Assembly: GCF_035474595.1 (NCBI RefSeq)
Contig: NZ_DATIND010000155.1
Span: forward strand, 124,001 to 188,000
DNA from: Longimicrobium sp.
GTDB lineage: Bacteria > Gemmatimonadota > Gemmatimonadetes > Longimicrobiales > Longimicrobiaceae
Direction: 5' to 3'
Length of the DNA stretch: 64,000 bases
Positions 25,613 to 33,478 of this stretch are shown piece after piece. How positions within the stretch are numbered: the stretch's first letter is position 1; every line of letters starts with the position of its first letter. The translations under genes and the position numbers were made by a program. Under the pieces are notes generated by a model, which saw only the letters and a program-made list of their open reading frames with translations, did no database searches and was not told the DNA's origin.

Positions 25613-25918
25613 TCAGGCGATCAGATCCTCCGGATCCTGAGCCTGGTGGCGTATGTGGAGCACGTGGACGGTATCTTCCCGGATCGCGAAGAGGATCTTG
25701 TACGAATCGAAGAGTCGCTGACGGATGGTTTCGGCGAAGAACCGGTCTTCGTACGCCAGACCGCACTGCTGGGCCGACACGACAAGATCCCGTATGGCGG
25801 ATCGGATCCCGTAGTACCACTGGTTCGGGTACTCCGAGCCGGGGTTGCGCGAGCGAAGGTTCTGATAGTGCTTCCGGAGATTGTTCTTGGCCTCGACCTC
25901 GATTCTGACCCGGAACAC
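25613..25918 (-). CDS. RelE/ParE-family toxin
   Basis: A 101-residue basic protein with the ParE/RelE layout: an N-terminal strand (FRVRIEVEAKNNL), a helical hairpin, then YKILFAIREDTVHVLHIRHQ, the C-terminal sheet with conserved Arg and His. RelE members cut mRNA at the ribosome and ParE members poison gyrase; the sequence does not decide which. The ATG shares its A with the antitoxin stop codon (ATGA), the normal coupling for such pairs. Lower GC than the flanking genes suggests acquisition by transfer. Confidence 0.88.
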   Translation of the reverse strand: MFRVRIEVEAKNNLRKHYQNLRSRNPGSEYPNQWYYGIRSAIRDLVVSAQQCGLAYEDRFFAETIRQRLFDSYKILFAIREDTVHVLHIRHQAQDPEDLIA

Positions 25919-26211
25919 TACGCCTGCTCCGAGATCCCGAGCTCACGTTCGAGAGAGGCGAACGCATCCTCGGCATCTTCGCCGGTTCCCTCGTACATCC
26001 CCTGCAAACCCCGCTGGATGCCCACGATGGCCGCGGCGTTGGCCGCCAGATCGAGGAGCTTCTGGTACGCGTCGGCGTGCTGGACCACGAGCTCGGCCTG
26101 CCCGTGTACCGTCAAAACCTGGGGACGGCCGGTCACTTTCAGATGCTCCACGTAGCTCCGCGCGTTCCGCTGAAAGTCGGAAAGCGAGTGGATGTCCTTC
26201 AGGTTGATCAC
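25918..26211 (-). CDS. Phd/YefM-family antitoxin
   Basis: A 97-residue antitoxin. The N-terminal half has the Phd/YefM DNA-binding signature (SLSDFQRNARSYVEHLKVTGRPQVLTVHGQ, here in parts: LSDFQRNA and RPQVLTVHG), and the C-terminal half (ALERELGISEQA-like acidic helix) would wrap the toxin. The start codon is GTG at 26211 with GGAG six bases upstream. It neutralises the toxin and, by family precedent, represses its own promoter; a perfect palindrome lies exactly where a repressor would block transcription (26228-26241). Confidence 0.87.
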   Translation of the reverse strand: MINLKDIHSLSDFQRNARSYVEHLKVTGRPQVLTVHGQAELVVQHADAYQKLLDLAANAAAIVGIQRGLQGMYEGTGEDAEDAFASLERELGISEQA

Positions 26212-26227
26212 GTGAGCTCCGGGTGTT

Positions 26228-26241
26228 CATGAAATTTCATG
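26228..26241. promoter_or_regulatory. Operator palindrome of the toxin-antitoxin operon
   Basis: CATGAAATTTCATG is a perfect 14-base palindrome, starting four bases after the -10 box and overlapping the expected start of transcription. It is the likely binding site of the Phd/YefM antitoxin. Confidence 0.75.
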
Positions 26242-26245
26242 TTTG

Positions 26246-26274
26246 AAGCTACCCGGTCCGGCCTCGCGGGTCAA
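26246..26274 (-). promoter_or_regulatory. Predicted promoter of the toxin-antitoxin operon
   Basis: On the minus strand TTGACC (26274-26269), a 17-base spacer, and TAGCTT (26251-26246). The operator palindrome follows directly. Confidence 0.75.
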
Positions 26275-26418
26275 CGGCCTGGCCGGCTACCCGGCGGCTC
26301 GCCACCCGGGCCGGGGGAACGAGCGATCCCGCACACGACAGCCCGAGGGAGGGATTACTGCGGCTGTCGAGACATTTTGACCAGCGGCCTGACACCGGGT
26401 TATCCGGTGAACCCGGGG

Positions 26419-26880
26419 CTACTCCGCCAGCGCGGCGCCCGCGTGGGCGGCGGAGGTGCGCGTCAGCTCGCGGATCAGGCGGAGCGCGCCGTCAGCATCT
26501 TCCGCGGGGAGGGCGGAGAGGAGGGCCTCCGCTTCCCAGACGGCGTCCTGGCGCAGGCGCGCCTCCAGCACGCGGCCGTCGTCCGTCAGCTCCACGCGGA
26601 TGGCGCGGCCGTCGCGGCTGTCGGCCAGGCGCGCGACCAGGCCGCGGTCCTCCAGCAGGCCCACGGTGCGGCAGGCGGTGCTCTTGTCCACGAACAGCTC
26701 GGCCGAGAGCGCGTTCAGCGACAGGGCGCCGCGCTCGGCCAGCACCTCCAGCACGTGCGCGCCGCTCACCGTCACGCCGTACGCGCTGGTCCGGTCGCGC
26801 TCGCGCAGCTGCTGCAGCCGCACCAGCTCGCGCAGCGCCCGGCGCAGCTCGCGGGCGGCATCCATCGTCGTCATCGTCAC
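26419..26880 (-). CDS. MarR-family transcriptional regulator
   Basis: A 153-residue winged-helix regulator. The middle shows the MarR pattern: VSGAHVLEVLAERGALSLN, LFVDKSTACRTVGLLEDRG (recognition helix) and the wing LADSRDGRAIRVELTDDG. The start could be GTG 26880 or ATG at 26874 or 26865, all in frame. MarR proteins act as dimers and usually sense small aromatic or oxidising molecules; the ligand here is unknown. It is on the same strand as the diguanylate cyclase gene (gap about 70 bases) and may share its transcript. Confidence 0.9.
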   Translation of the reverse strand: MTMTTMDAARELRRALRELVRLQQLRERDRTSAYGVTVSGAHVLEVLAERGALSLNALSAELFVDKSTACRTVGLLEDRGLVARLADSRDGRAIRVELTDDGRVLEARLRQDAVWEAEALLSALPAEDADGALRLIRELTRTSAAHAGAALAE

Positions 26881-26950
26881 GGGCGCCGGATCCGCAGGGT
26901 GGGGGAAATCGCGGGAAGAGCGGGGAAGATGGCGATGCGGGCGCCCGGCC

Positions 26951-28189
26951 TCAAGCCGCGTCCGCGGATGGGTGGCGCCGCGCGGCCAGGGCGCCCCGGC
27001 GGCGCGACTTCTCTTCGTACATCGCCGCGTCGGCGCGGCGGATGGCCTCGTCCAGCGCCTCGCCGCCGGCGAACTCGGCCGCGCCCACGCTCATCATCAG
27101 CCGCCGCGGGTCGTCGTCCTCCATCCCCGCGCCGGCGCCCGCCACCGTCTCCTCGATCCTCCGGCGGGCGTCGGCGGCGCGCGAGCCCGCCATCAGCACC
27201 AGGAACTCGTCGCCGCCCCAGCGGAAGAGCCGGTCGGTGGGGCGGATCGCCGCGCGCAGCACCTCGGCGGTGCGGCGCAGCAGCTCGTCGCCCGCGGCGT
27301 GGCCGTGCACGTCGTTCACCGTCTTCAGGTTGTCCAGGTCCAGCATCACCGCCGCGCCGAACGAGGCGCGCACCGCCTCCATCCCCACCCCCTCGCTCCA
27401 CGCGCGGCGGTTCAGCGCGCCGGTGAGCGAGTCGTGCAGCGCCACCCGCTTCAGCTGGTCGTGCGCCACCGCCAGCTCGTGGTGCGCGGCGTCGGTCTCG
27501 CGCCGGGTGTCTTCCATCAGCAGCACCACCATCCCGTACCCCAGCAGCATCTGCAGCAGCAGGTCCAGGTACGAGTTGTAGCGCACGATGAACCCGGCCA
27601 CCCCGCCCAACTCCGCGCCGGAGCTGTCCCAGAACGGGAAGGCGGCCGCGTAGAACGCCCACAGCGCGCTCATCAGCGCGAACACCGTTCCCGTGGCCCG
27701 GCTTCCCAGCGACGAGCGCGAGCGGGGGAGGCGCAGCAGGAGCCACGCGCAGCACCCCAGCACCACCGCGGCCACCGGCCCCTGCAGCGCCACCACGCGG
27801 TTCAGCCCCGACGAGACGAAGACCGACCCCGCCGCGTACGCCAGCGACGCGGGCACGGCCACCCGCAGCACCGCCGCGGGGCGCACGGCGGCGGCGTACG
27901 CCAGCGCGCCGGCCAGCAGCGAGGACAGGAAGAGGAGCTTGGCCAGCTGGTACGCCATCCAGCCGGCGCGCGCGGCCGCGCCCCCGGGCGCCCACCCCAT
28001 GCGGTAGAGGAGGAAGACGGCGAACAGCGCGGCCGACATCCACACCCACGCCAGGCTCCAGGCGCGGAAGTACGGGCGCCGCCGCGCCTGCCCGCGCAGG
28101 AGCAGGAAGAAGGCGGCCAGCAGCACCGACCCGCCCATCTGCGTGACGGCGCCGATGAAGGCCACCAGGCTGCCCACGGATTTGTCCAT
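26951..28189 (-). CDS. Membrane diguanylate cyclase (GGDEF)
   Basis: A 412-residue protein making cyclic-di-GMP from two GTP. Seven to eight N-terminal membrane helices (about 5-235) form a sensor of unknown signal, followed by a coiled stretch (METDAAHHELAVAHDQL-like) and the catalytic domain. The active site is intact: RWGGDEFLVL with GGDEF at 325-329. The product-inhibition site RxxD is present as RPTD, five residues before GGDEF. The start at 28189 (MDKSVGSLVAF) gives a clean first helix; longer in-frame starts add a basic, low-complexity stretch. No EAL domain, so it is a synthase only. Confidence 0.92.
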   Translation of the reverse strand: MDKSVGSLVAFIGAVTQMGGSVLLAAFFLLLRGQARRRPYFRAWSLAWVWMSAALFAVFLLYRMGWAPGGAAARAGWMAYQLAKLLFLSSLLAGALAYAAAVRPAAVLRVAVPASLAYAAGSVFVSSGLNRVVALQGPVAAVVLGCCAWLLLRLPRSRSSLGSRATGTVFALMSALWAFYAAAFPFWDSSGAELGGVAGFIVRYNSYLDLLLQMLLGYGMVVLLMEDTRRETDAAHHELAVAHDQLKRVALHDSLTGALNRRAWSEGVGMEAVRASFGAAVMLDLDNLKTVNDVHGHAAGDELLRRTAEVLRAAIRPTDRLFRWGGDEFLVLMAGSRAADARRRIEETVAGAGAGMEDDDPRRLMMSVGAAEFAGGEALDEAIRRADAAMYEEKSRRRGALAARRHPSADAA

Positions 28190-28798
28190 CGAAAAACGCA
28201 GGAAGAAGACGGGAGACGGGACGCTGCCCGGAGGGAGATGGGAAGCCGCCGCGTGGAGGAGCCGAAGGGCGCGGCGGTGCGATCGGGATCGCGGTGCAAC
28301 GATGCCGCGCCGCATCCGCCGGGGCAAGGGGAGCGGTCGTCGCGGGCGGGCGATTTGCCGTCGTACTCACGCATTCCGTGGCGCCATACGGACGGCTGGA
28401 GACACGCGGTGTCAGTGCGCCTCGCCCCGGGGCGTTCTCGGGAAGGGGTGGAAACACGCACACGCGCCGGCGTTTCCTCCGCCTGAAAAGCGGCGCTGCT
28501 ACGGCTCGCGTAGCACCGGGAAACATGCGTTCATTGCGGCGGGAAGCGGGGGCCGGCAGGCTTGCGCCCTCAACGGGACCGTAACAACTTACGAATCCCA
28601 GACCAGCACAGATCCGGCGACCCGCACCCCGCTTCACCCCGCCGGCCCCACGCTCCGCGATCCGCGGCCGCCCACCGGCGGCTCCGTCCGAACGAACGTC
28701 CACCAGATCGAAGCTCCCGATCACGCCCGGCAAGGAGGGCACCCACCGGCACTCTGTCCGTCCGCAACTCCGAACCCCATTCCAACCGGAGCAGGAGC
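28190..28798. other. Divergent spacer of about 600 bases
   Basis: No gene or clear repeat was found between the diguanylate cyclase and SusC-like genes. A GGAGCAGGAG ribosome site lies immediately before 28799. The sequence is GC-rich, with a slightly AT-richer patch near 28570-28600 (GTAACAACTTACGAATC) that could hold the SusC promoter; no -35/-10 pair could be assigned. Confidence 0.5.
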
Positions 28799-31700
28799 AT
28801 GAGGAAGCGAACGTGGTTGCTCGTTCTCGCCACCGCGCTGGCGCTGCGGGAGAACCCCGCGGCGGCCCAGCAGCAGCGCGAGATCAGCGGTACCGTGGTG
28901 GCCGCGGCCACCGGCACCGGCCTGCAGGGCGCGCGCGTGAACATCGCCGGCACCACGCAGGGGGTGAACACCGGCCCCGGCGGCGCCTTTCGCCTGAGCG
29001 TGCCTGCCGGCGAGGTGCGGCTGCGCGCCTCGCTGATCGGCTACGGCACGCAGGACCTGGTGGTTCCCGCGGCGCAGGCGACCGCCACCTTCCGCCTGGC
29101 CACCGACGTGCTGCGCCTGGACCAGGTGGTGGTCACCGGCCAGGCCACCAGCGTGGCACGGCGCAACCTGGCCAACGCCGTGGCCACCGTGTCGGGGCAG
29201 GACCTGGTGGAGCGCACCCCCGCGCAGACGGTGGACAAGGCGCTGCAGGGAAAGGTGCCCGGCGCGCAGATCGCCACCAACTCCGGCGCCCCCGGCGGCG
29301 GCGTGCAGATCAACATGCGCGGCGTGAACACCATCAACGGCGGATCGACCCCGCTGTGGGTGATCGACGGCGTGGTAGTGAGCGACGTTTCCATCCCCTC
29401 GGGGCAGAACGCCGTCACGCAGGCGCTGCCGGGTGACAGCGCCAGCGTCCAGGACGCGCCCACCAACCGCATCTCGGACCTGAACCCCGAGGACATCGCC
29501 AGCATCGAGATCCTGAAGGGCGCCTCGGCGGCGGCCATCTACGGCTCCAAGGCCAGCAACGGCGTGATCATCGTGACCACGCGCCGCGGCCGCGACGGGC
29601 GCACCTCGGTGTCGTTCTCGCAGCGCTTCGGCGTCAGCACGGTCTCCAACACGCTGGGCTCGCGCTCGTTCACCCGCGACGAGGCGGTGGCGGCCTTCGG
29701 CAACAACGCGGCGGCGTTCTTCAACGCCGACGGCACCCCCATCGCCACCTTCGACCAGGAGCGCCTGCTGGCCGGCCACAAGCCGCTGGGAACCGAGACC
29801 TCGGCCAGCGTGAGCGGCGGCAACGTGAACACGCGCTACTACCTGTCGGGGCTGCTGCAGAACAACCCGGGGATCATCGACAACACCGGGTTCCAGAAGC
29901 AGTCGGTGCGCCTGAACCTGGACCAGGCGCTGGGGCAGCGGCTGCAGGTGTCGCTGAACACCAACCTGCTGCACACCAGCGCCGACCGCGGGCTCACCAA
30001 CAACGACAACGCCGGCGTGAGCTACTACGTGGCGCTCACCGGCACGCCCAACTTCGTGGACCTGCGCCAGGCGGGCGCCACCTTCCCCAACAACCCGTTC
30101 GGCACCAGCAACCCGCTGCAGACGGCGGCGCTGGCGTCGAACGACGAGTCGGTGTGGCGCATGATCACCTCGGGCACGCTGCGCGCCGACCTCACGCGCG
30201 GCGAGCACTCGTCGCTGAAGCTGCTGGGCACCGGCGGGGTGGACTACTTCAACCAGGACAACGGGCTGCTCTTTCCGGTGTCGCTGCAGTTCGAGGCGCG
30301 CGACGCCCAGCCCGGCGCGTCGATCCTGGCCAACAGCCACAACCTGAACCTGAACGGCAACGCCAACCTGGTGCACACCTGGACCCCGCACGCGGGATTC
30401 CAGGTCACCAGCTCGGCCGGCTTCCAGTACGAGGACCGCGACCTGAACACGCACCGCGTGGTCACGCGCGACCTGGTGGCCGGGCAGGGGAACATCAACT
30501 CCGGCCCCAGCTCCAGCATCTTCCAGACGCGCGAGCGGGTGCGCGACTTCGGCGTGTACCTGCAGGAAGAGATGCTGGCGCTGGACAACCGCCTGCTGCT
30601 GACCGGCAGCCTGCGCGCCGACCGCAGCAGCGCCAACGGCGACCCCGGCCACTACTTCACCTACCCCAAGGCCAGCGCCAGCTACCGGTTCCCCAACCTC
30701 ACCGGGTGGATGGACGACCTGAAGCTGCGCGTGGCCTTCGGCGAGAGCGGGAACCAGCCGCTGTACGGCAACAAGTTCACGGTGCTCGACGCCACCACCA
30801 GCATCGGCGGCGCGAACAACAAGGAGATCGGCGGGATCGTGCTGGGCACCACGGCGGGCGACCCCGACATCCGTCCCGAGCGCCAGCGCGAGATCGAGGG
30901 CGGCGTGGACGTGACGCTGCTGGAGGGGCGCGCGCAGCTCGAGGCCACGGTGTACCAGAAGCGCATCACCGACATGCTGCTGCGCCGCACGCTGGCCCCG
31001 TCCACCGGCTTCACCACGCAGATCTTCAACGGCGGCGAGCTGAGCAACCGCGGCCTGGAGCTGGCGCTGAACGCCACGCCCATCGACCGCGGCGGCTTCA
31101 GCTGGAACTCGCGCACCACCTTCTACACCAACAAGAGCACCATCGAGAGCCTGCCGGTGCCGGCCTTCACCACCGGGGCCTTCGGGTCCACCGCGCTGGG
31201 CGTGTTCCGCATCGAGGAGGGGCACTCGGCCACCCAGATCGTGGGGCGCAACGGGCTGGACGAGGACGGCGTGCCCATCGAGGAGCAGCTGGGCGACGCC
31301 ACGCCCAAGTGGCGGATGGGCTTCAGCAACGAGCTGCGCGCCGGCGCCTTCAGCCTGTACGGGCTGCTGGACTGGCAGCACGGGGGGAACGTGATCAACC
31401 TCACCCGCCTGCTGTACGACGCGGTCAGCAACTCGCCGGACTTCGCGCTTCCCGCGGGGGTGTCCACGCCGCGCGCGGTGCCCGACTGCAACCCGCACTG
31501 CTCGGGGCTGGAGCGCATCAGCGGCTTCGGCGTGTACACGCAGCAGTACATCGAGGACGCCAGCTACGTGAAGCTGCGCGAGGTGTCGCTGTCGTGGGAG
31601 CTGCCGGCGTCGGTGCTGGGCCGGATGCCGGGTACCGTGCACAACGCCAGGCTCACGCTCTCGGGCCGCAACCTGGTCACCTGGACCGGCTACTCGGGGC

Positions 31701-31810
31701 TGGACCCCGAGGTCAGCAACTTCGGCAACCAGCAGATCGCGCGCAGCGTGGACGTGGCGCCGTTCCCGCCCAGCCGCAGCTTCTGGCTCACCATCAACCT
31801 GGGGCTCTGA
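28799..31810 (+). CDS. SusC/RagA-family TonB-linked outer-membrane protein
   Basis: A 1003-residue TonB-dependent transporter. After the signal peptide (PAAAQQQ), residues about 28-105 form a carboxypeptidase-regulatory-like domain (ISGTVVAAATGTGLQGARV). The plug follows (LRLDQVVVTGQ, then NMRGVNTINGGSTPLWVIDG and IEILKGASAAAIYGSKASNG, typical of SusC). The remainder is a barrel ending PPSRSFWLTINLGL, with a final aromatic/hydrophobic strand for BAM recognition. It imports bulky nutrients such as glycans or peptides with the SusD partner immediately downstream. No adjacent glycanase or regulator points to the substrate. Confidence 0.95.
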   Translation: MRKRTWLLVLATALALRENPAAAQQQREISGTVVAAATGTGLQGARVNIAGTTQGVNTGPGGAFRLSVPAGEVRLRASLIGYGTQDLVVPAAQATATFRLATDVLRLDQVVVTGQATSVARRNLANAVATVSGQDLVERTPAQTVDKALQGKVPGAQIATNSGAPGGGVQINMRGVNTINGGSTPLWVIDGVVVSDVSIPSGQNAVTQALPGDSASVQDAPTNRISDLNPEDIASIEILKGASAAAIYGSKASNGVIIVTTRRGRDGRTSVSFSQRFGVSTVSNTLGSRSFTRDEAVAAFGNNAAAFFNADGTPIATFDQERLLAGHKPLGTETSASVSGGNVNTRYYLSGLLQNNPGIIDNTGFQKQSVRLNLDQALGQRLQVSLNTNLLHTSADRGLTNNDNAGVSYYVALTGTPNFVDLRQAGATFPNNPFGTSNPLQTAALASNDESVWRMITSGTLRADLTRGEHSSLKLLGTGGVDYFNQDNGLLFPVSLQFEARDAQPGASILANSHNLNLNGNANLVHTWTPHAGFQVTSSAGFQYEDRDLNTHRVVTRDLVAGQGNINSGPSSSIFQTRERVRDFGVYLQEEMLALDNRLLLTGSLRADRSSANGDPGHYFTYPKASASYRFPNLTGWMDDLKLRVAFGESGNQPLYGNKFTVLDATTSIGGANNKEIGGIVLGTTAGDPDIRPERQREIEGGVDVTLLEGRAQLEATVYQKRITDMLLRRTLAPSTGFTTQIFNGGELSNRGLELALNATPIDRGGFSWNSRTTFYTNKSTIESLPVPAFTTGAFGSTALGVFRIEEGHSATQIVGRNGLDEDGVPIEEQLGDATPKWRMGFSNELRAGAFSLYGLLDWQHGGNVINLTRLLYDAVSNSPDFALPAGVSTPRAVPDCNPHCSGLERISGFGVYTQQYIEDASYVKLREVSLSWELPASVLGRMPGTVHNARLTLSGRNLVTWTGYSGLDPEVSNFGNQQIARSVDVAPFPPSRSFWLTINLGL

Positions 31811-31813
31811 GCC

Positions 31814-33193
31814 ATGACCTTCCTGAACTTCCGCGGGCGCGCCGCGGCGGGGGCCGGCCTGCTCGGAGCGGCCCTGGCCCTGGCGGCGTGCAGCGCCAGC
31901 GACCTGGACGTTCCCGAGTACAACAACCCCAGCATCGAGCAGCTGGAGACCAACCCCACCCCGGCCGGGATCAAGGCCGCGGCCGTGGGGATGCTGCTGG
32001 GCGCCAAGTCCGACATGACCGGGCGCACCGGCTACATCTCCATGCTGGGGATCGTGGGGCGCGAGTCGTACACGCTGGACGTGTCGGACCCGCGCTACGT
32101 TTCCGAGCTGCTGGTGGGGCCGGTGACCAACAGCGGCGCGTTCGGCGCCGGGCTGTGGACCGCGCGCTACGCCGACATCCGCCTGGGCAACATCATCCTG
32201 CACGCGCTGGACAAGGTGGAGGGGATGAGCGACGCCGAGAAGGCGGCCGTGCGCGGGTTCGTGAAGACCATGCAGGCGTACGACTTCCTGCTGGTCATCA
32301 ACACCCGTGACGTGAACGGCGCGCCGATCGAGGTGGACCAGCCGCTGGGGAGCGACCTGGCACCCATCGCCAGCAAGAGCGCGGTGTTCGCGCACATCGT
32401 GTCGCTGCTCGACGCGGGGCGCACCGACCTGCAGGCGGGCGGCGCGTCGTTCCCGTTCATCATGAGCTCGGGGTTCGCGCGCTTCTCCACGCCCGCGTCG
32501 TTCATCACCTTCAACCGCGCGCTGAAGGCCCGGGTCGACGTGTACACGCAGCAGTACGCCACCGCGCTCACCGACCTGAACGCGTCGTTCCTGAACACCG
32601 CCGACTCGCTCAGCGTGGGCGCGTACAACACCTACGGGAGCGGCTCCGACGCGCCCAACGACCTGGCGGGGAGCGACGTGATCTTCGCCCATCCGTCGGT
32701 GGTGGCCGACGCCGAGCACAAGCCCGACGCCACGCTCGACAACCGGGTGCTGGCCAAGGTCACCACGGTGGACGAGCGCTCGCTCTCGGGGGTGAAGAGC
32801 GACAAGGCGTTCACCATCTACGCCAGCAACGCCTCGCCGGTGCCCATCATCCGCAACGAGGAGCTGATCCTGCTGCGGGCCGAGGCGCGCTGGTTCACCA
32901 ACGACAAGCCGGGGGCGATGGCGGACCTGAACTTCATCCGCACCACCTCGGGCGGGCTGGCGCCCATCGCCCAGCCGGCGACCGACGCGGCGTTCATCAC
33001 CGAGCTGCTGAAGCAGCGCCGGTACTCGCTGCTGTTCGAGGGCGGGCACCGGTGGATCGACGCGCGGCGCTTCGGGCGTCTGGCGGACCTGCCGCTGGAC
33101 CTGCCCAGCCACATCCGCATCGCGGCCTTCCAGGTGCCGCTGTCGGAGTGCCAGTCGCGGAACCTGCCCTCGCCGTGCGCCGCCACGCCGTGA
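31814..33193 (+). CDS. SusD/RagB-family outer-membrane lipoprotein
   Basis: A 459-residue surface lipoprotein (lipobox ALAAC) that captures ligand and lids the SusC channel. The SusD pattern is clear: DLDVPEYNNPSIEQLETNPTP shortly after the Cys, TPR-like helical pairs, IRNEELILLRAEARWFTND near the C-terminal third, and LLKQRRYSLLFEGGHRWIDARRFGRL near the end. It starts three bases after the SusC stop, so the two are co-transcribed and probably coupled. A hairpin terminator follows at 33222-33264. Confidence 0.95.
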   Translation: MTFLNFRGRAAAGAGLLGAALALAACSASDLDVPEYNNPSIEQLETNPTPAGIKAAAVGMLLGAKSDMTGRTGYISMLGIVGRESYTLDVSDPRYVSELLVGPVTNSGAFGAGLWTARYADIRLGNIILHALDKVEGMSDAEKAAVRGFVKTMQAYDFLLVINTRDVNGAPIEVDQPLGSDLAPIASKSAVFAHIVSLLDAGRTDLQAGGASFPFIMSSGFARFSTPASFITFNRALKARVDVYTQQYATALTDLNASFLNTADSLSVGAYNTYGSGSDAPNDLAGSDVIFAHPSVVADAEHKPDATLDNRVLAKVTTVDERSLSGVKSDKAFTIYASNASPVPIIRNEELILLRAEARWFTNDKPGAMADLNFIRTTSGGLAPIAQPATDAAFITELLKQRRYSLLFEGGHRWIDARRFGRLADLPLDLPSHIRIAAFQVPLSECQSRNLPSPCAATP

Positions 33194-33221
33194 GGCATTT
33201 CGGCTGACGGGTGATGGCGAA

Positions 33222-33264
33222 CGCGGCCGCCGCTCCGGGATCCTCCGGGGCGGCGGCTTCGTTT
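33222..33264 (+). terminator. Rho-independent terminator after susCD
   Basis: GCCGCCGC (33226-33233) pairs with GCGGCGGC (33250-33257), with inner CCGG pairing, followed by TTCGTTT. It ends the SusC/SusD transcript. Confidence 0.75.
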
Positions 33265-33289
33265 CTCCGCGTCCCCGGCATCGCTGGAT

Positions 33290-33358
33290 CTCACGCGGAG
33301 ACGCGGAGACGCGGAGGTCCATGGCCCACATCTCCGCGCCTCCGCGGCTCCGCGTGAG
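33290..33358. repeat. Long imperfect hairpin of GCGGAGAC units
   Basis: CTCACGCGGAG and two further ACGCGGAG units face TCTCCGCG, CCTCCGCG and GCTCCGCGTGAG on the other arm around a TCCATGGCCCACA loop. The layout matches the hairpin at 5525-5573, built from CACGGAG units, so both may belong to one repeat type. Confidence 0.65.
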
Positions 33359-33373
33359 CCCGTCTTTCTCCTT

Positions 33374-33428
33374 TCACTCTCGCACCTTCGCACTCTCGCA
33401 CTTTCGCACCTTCCATCCTCGCGCCTTA
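33374..33428 (+). repeat. Short tandem repeat, CGCACTYT units
   Basis: Five or so imperfect CTCGCACTT/TTCGCACCT units in a row. Similar units occur at 1540-1568 and, as ACGGAAGT, at 3401-3446. It lies about 50 bases before the amidohydrolase gene. Confidence 0.6.
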
Positions 33429-33478
33429 GAATTGCAGACGCCGGAGCGCACAGGACGACACGAAAACGGGACGGGTGG

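Noticed and set aside
26377-26405. Promoter-like TTGACC-N17-TTATCC on the plus strand
   Set aside because: It would read antisense into the MarR gene with no plus-strand gene downstream; the -10 is weak, so it is probably chance.
28721-33331. Very long minus-strand open frame opposite SusC/SusD
   Set aside because: It mirrors the codon pattern of the genuine plus-strand genes, is Arg/Gly/Val/His-rich without any family motif, and is interrupted in meaning by two known genes. High GC makes such antisense frames common.
33374-33428. CRISPR-like array
   Set aside because: Units are about 8 bases with no spacers; this is a simple tandem repeat.
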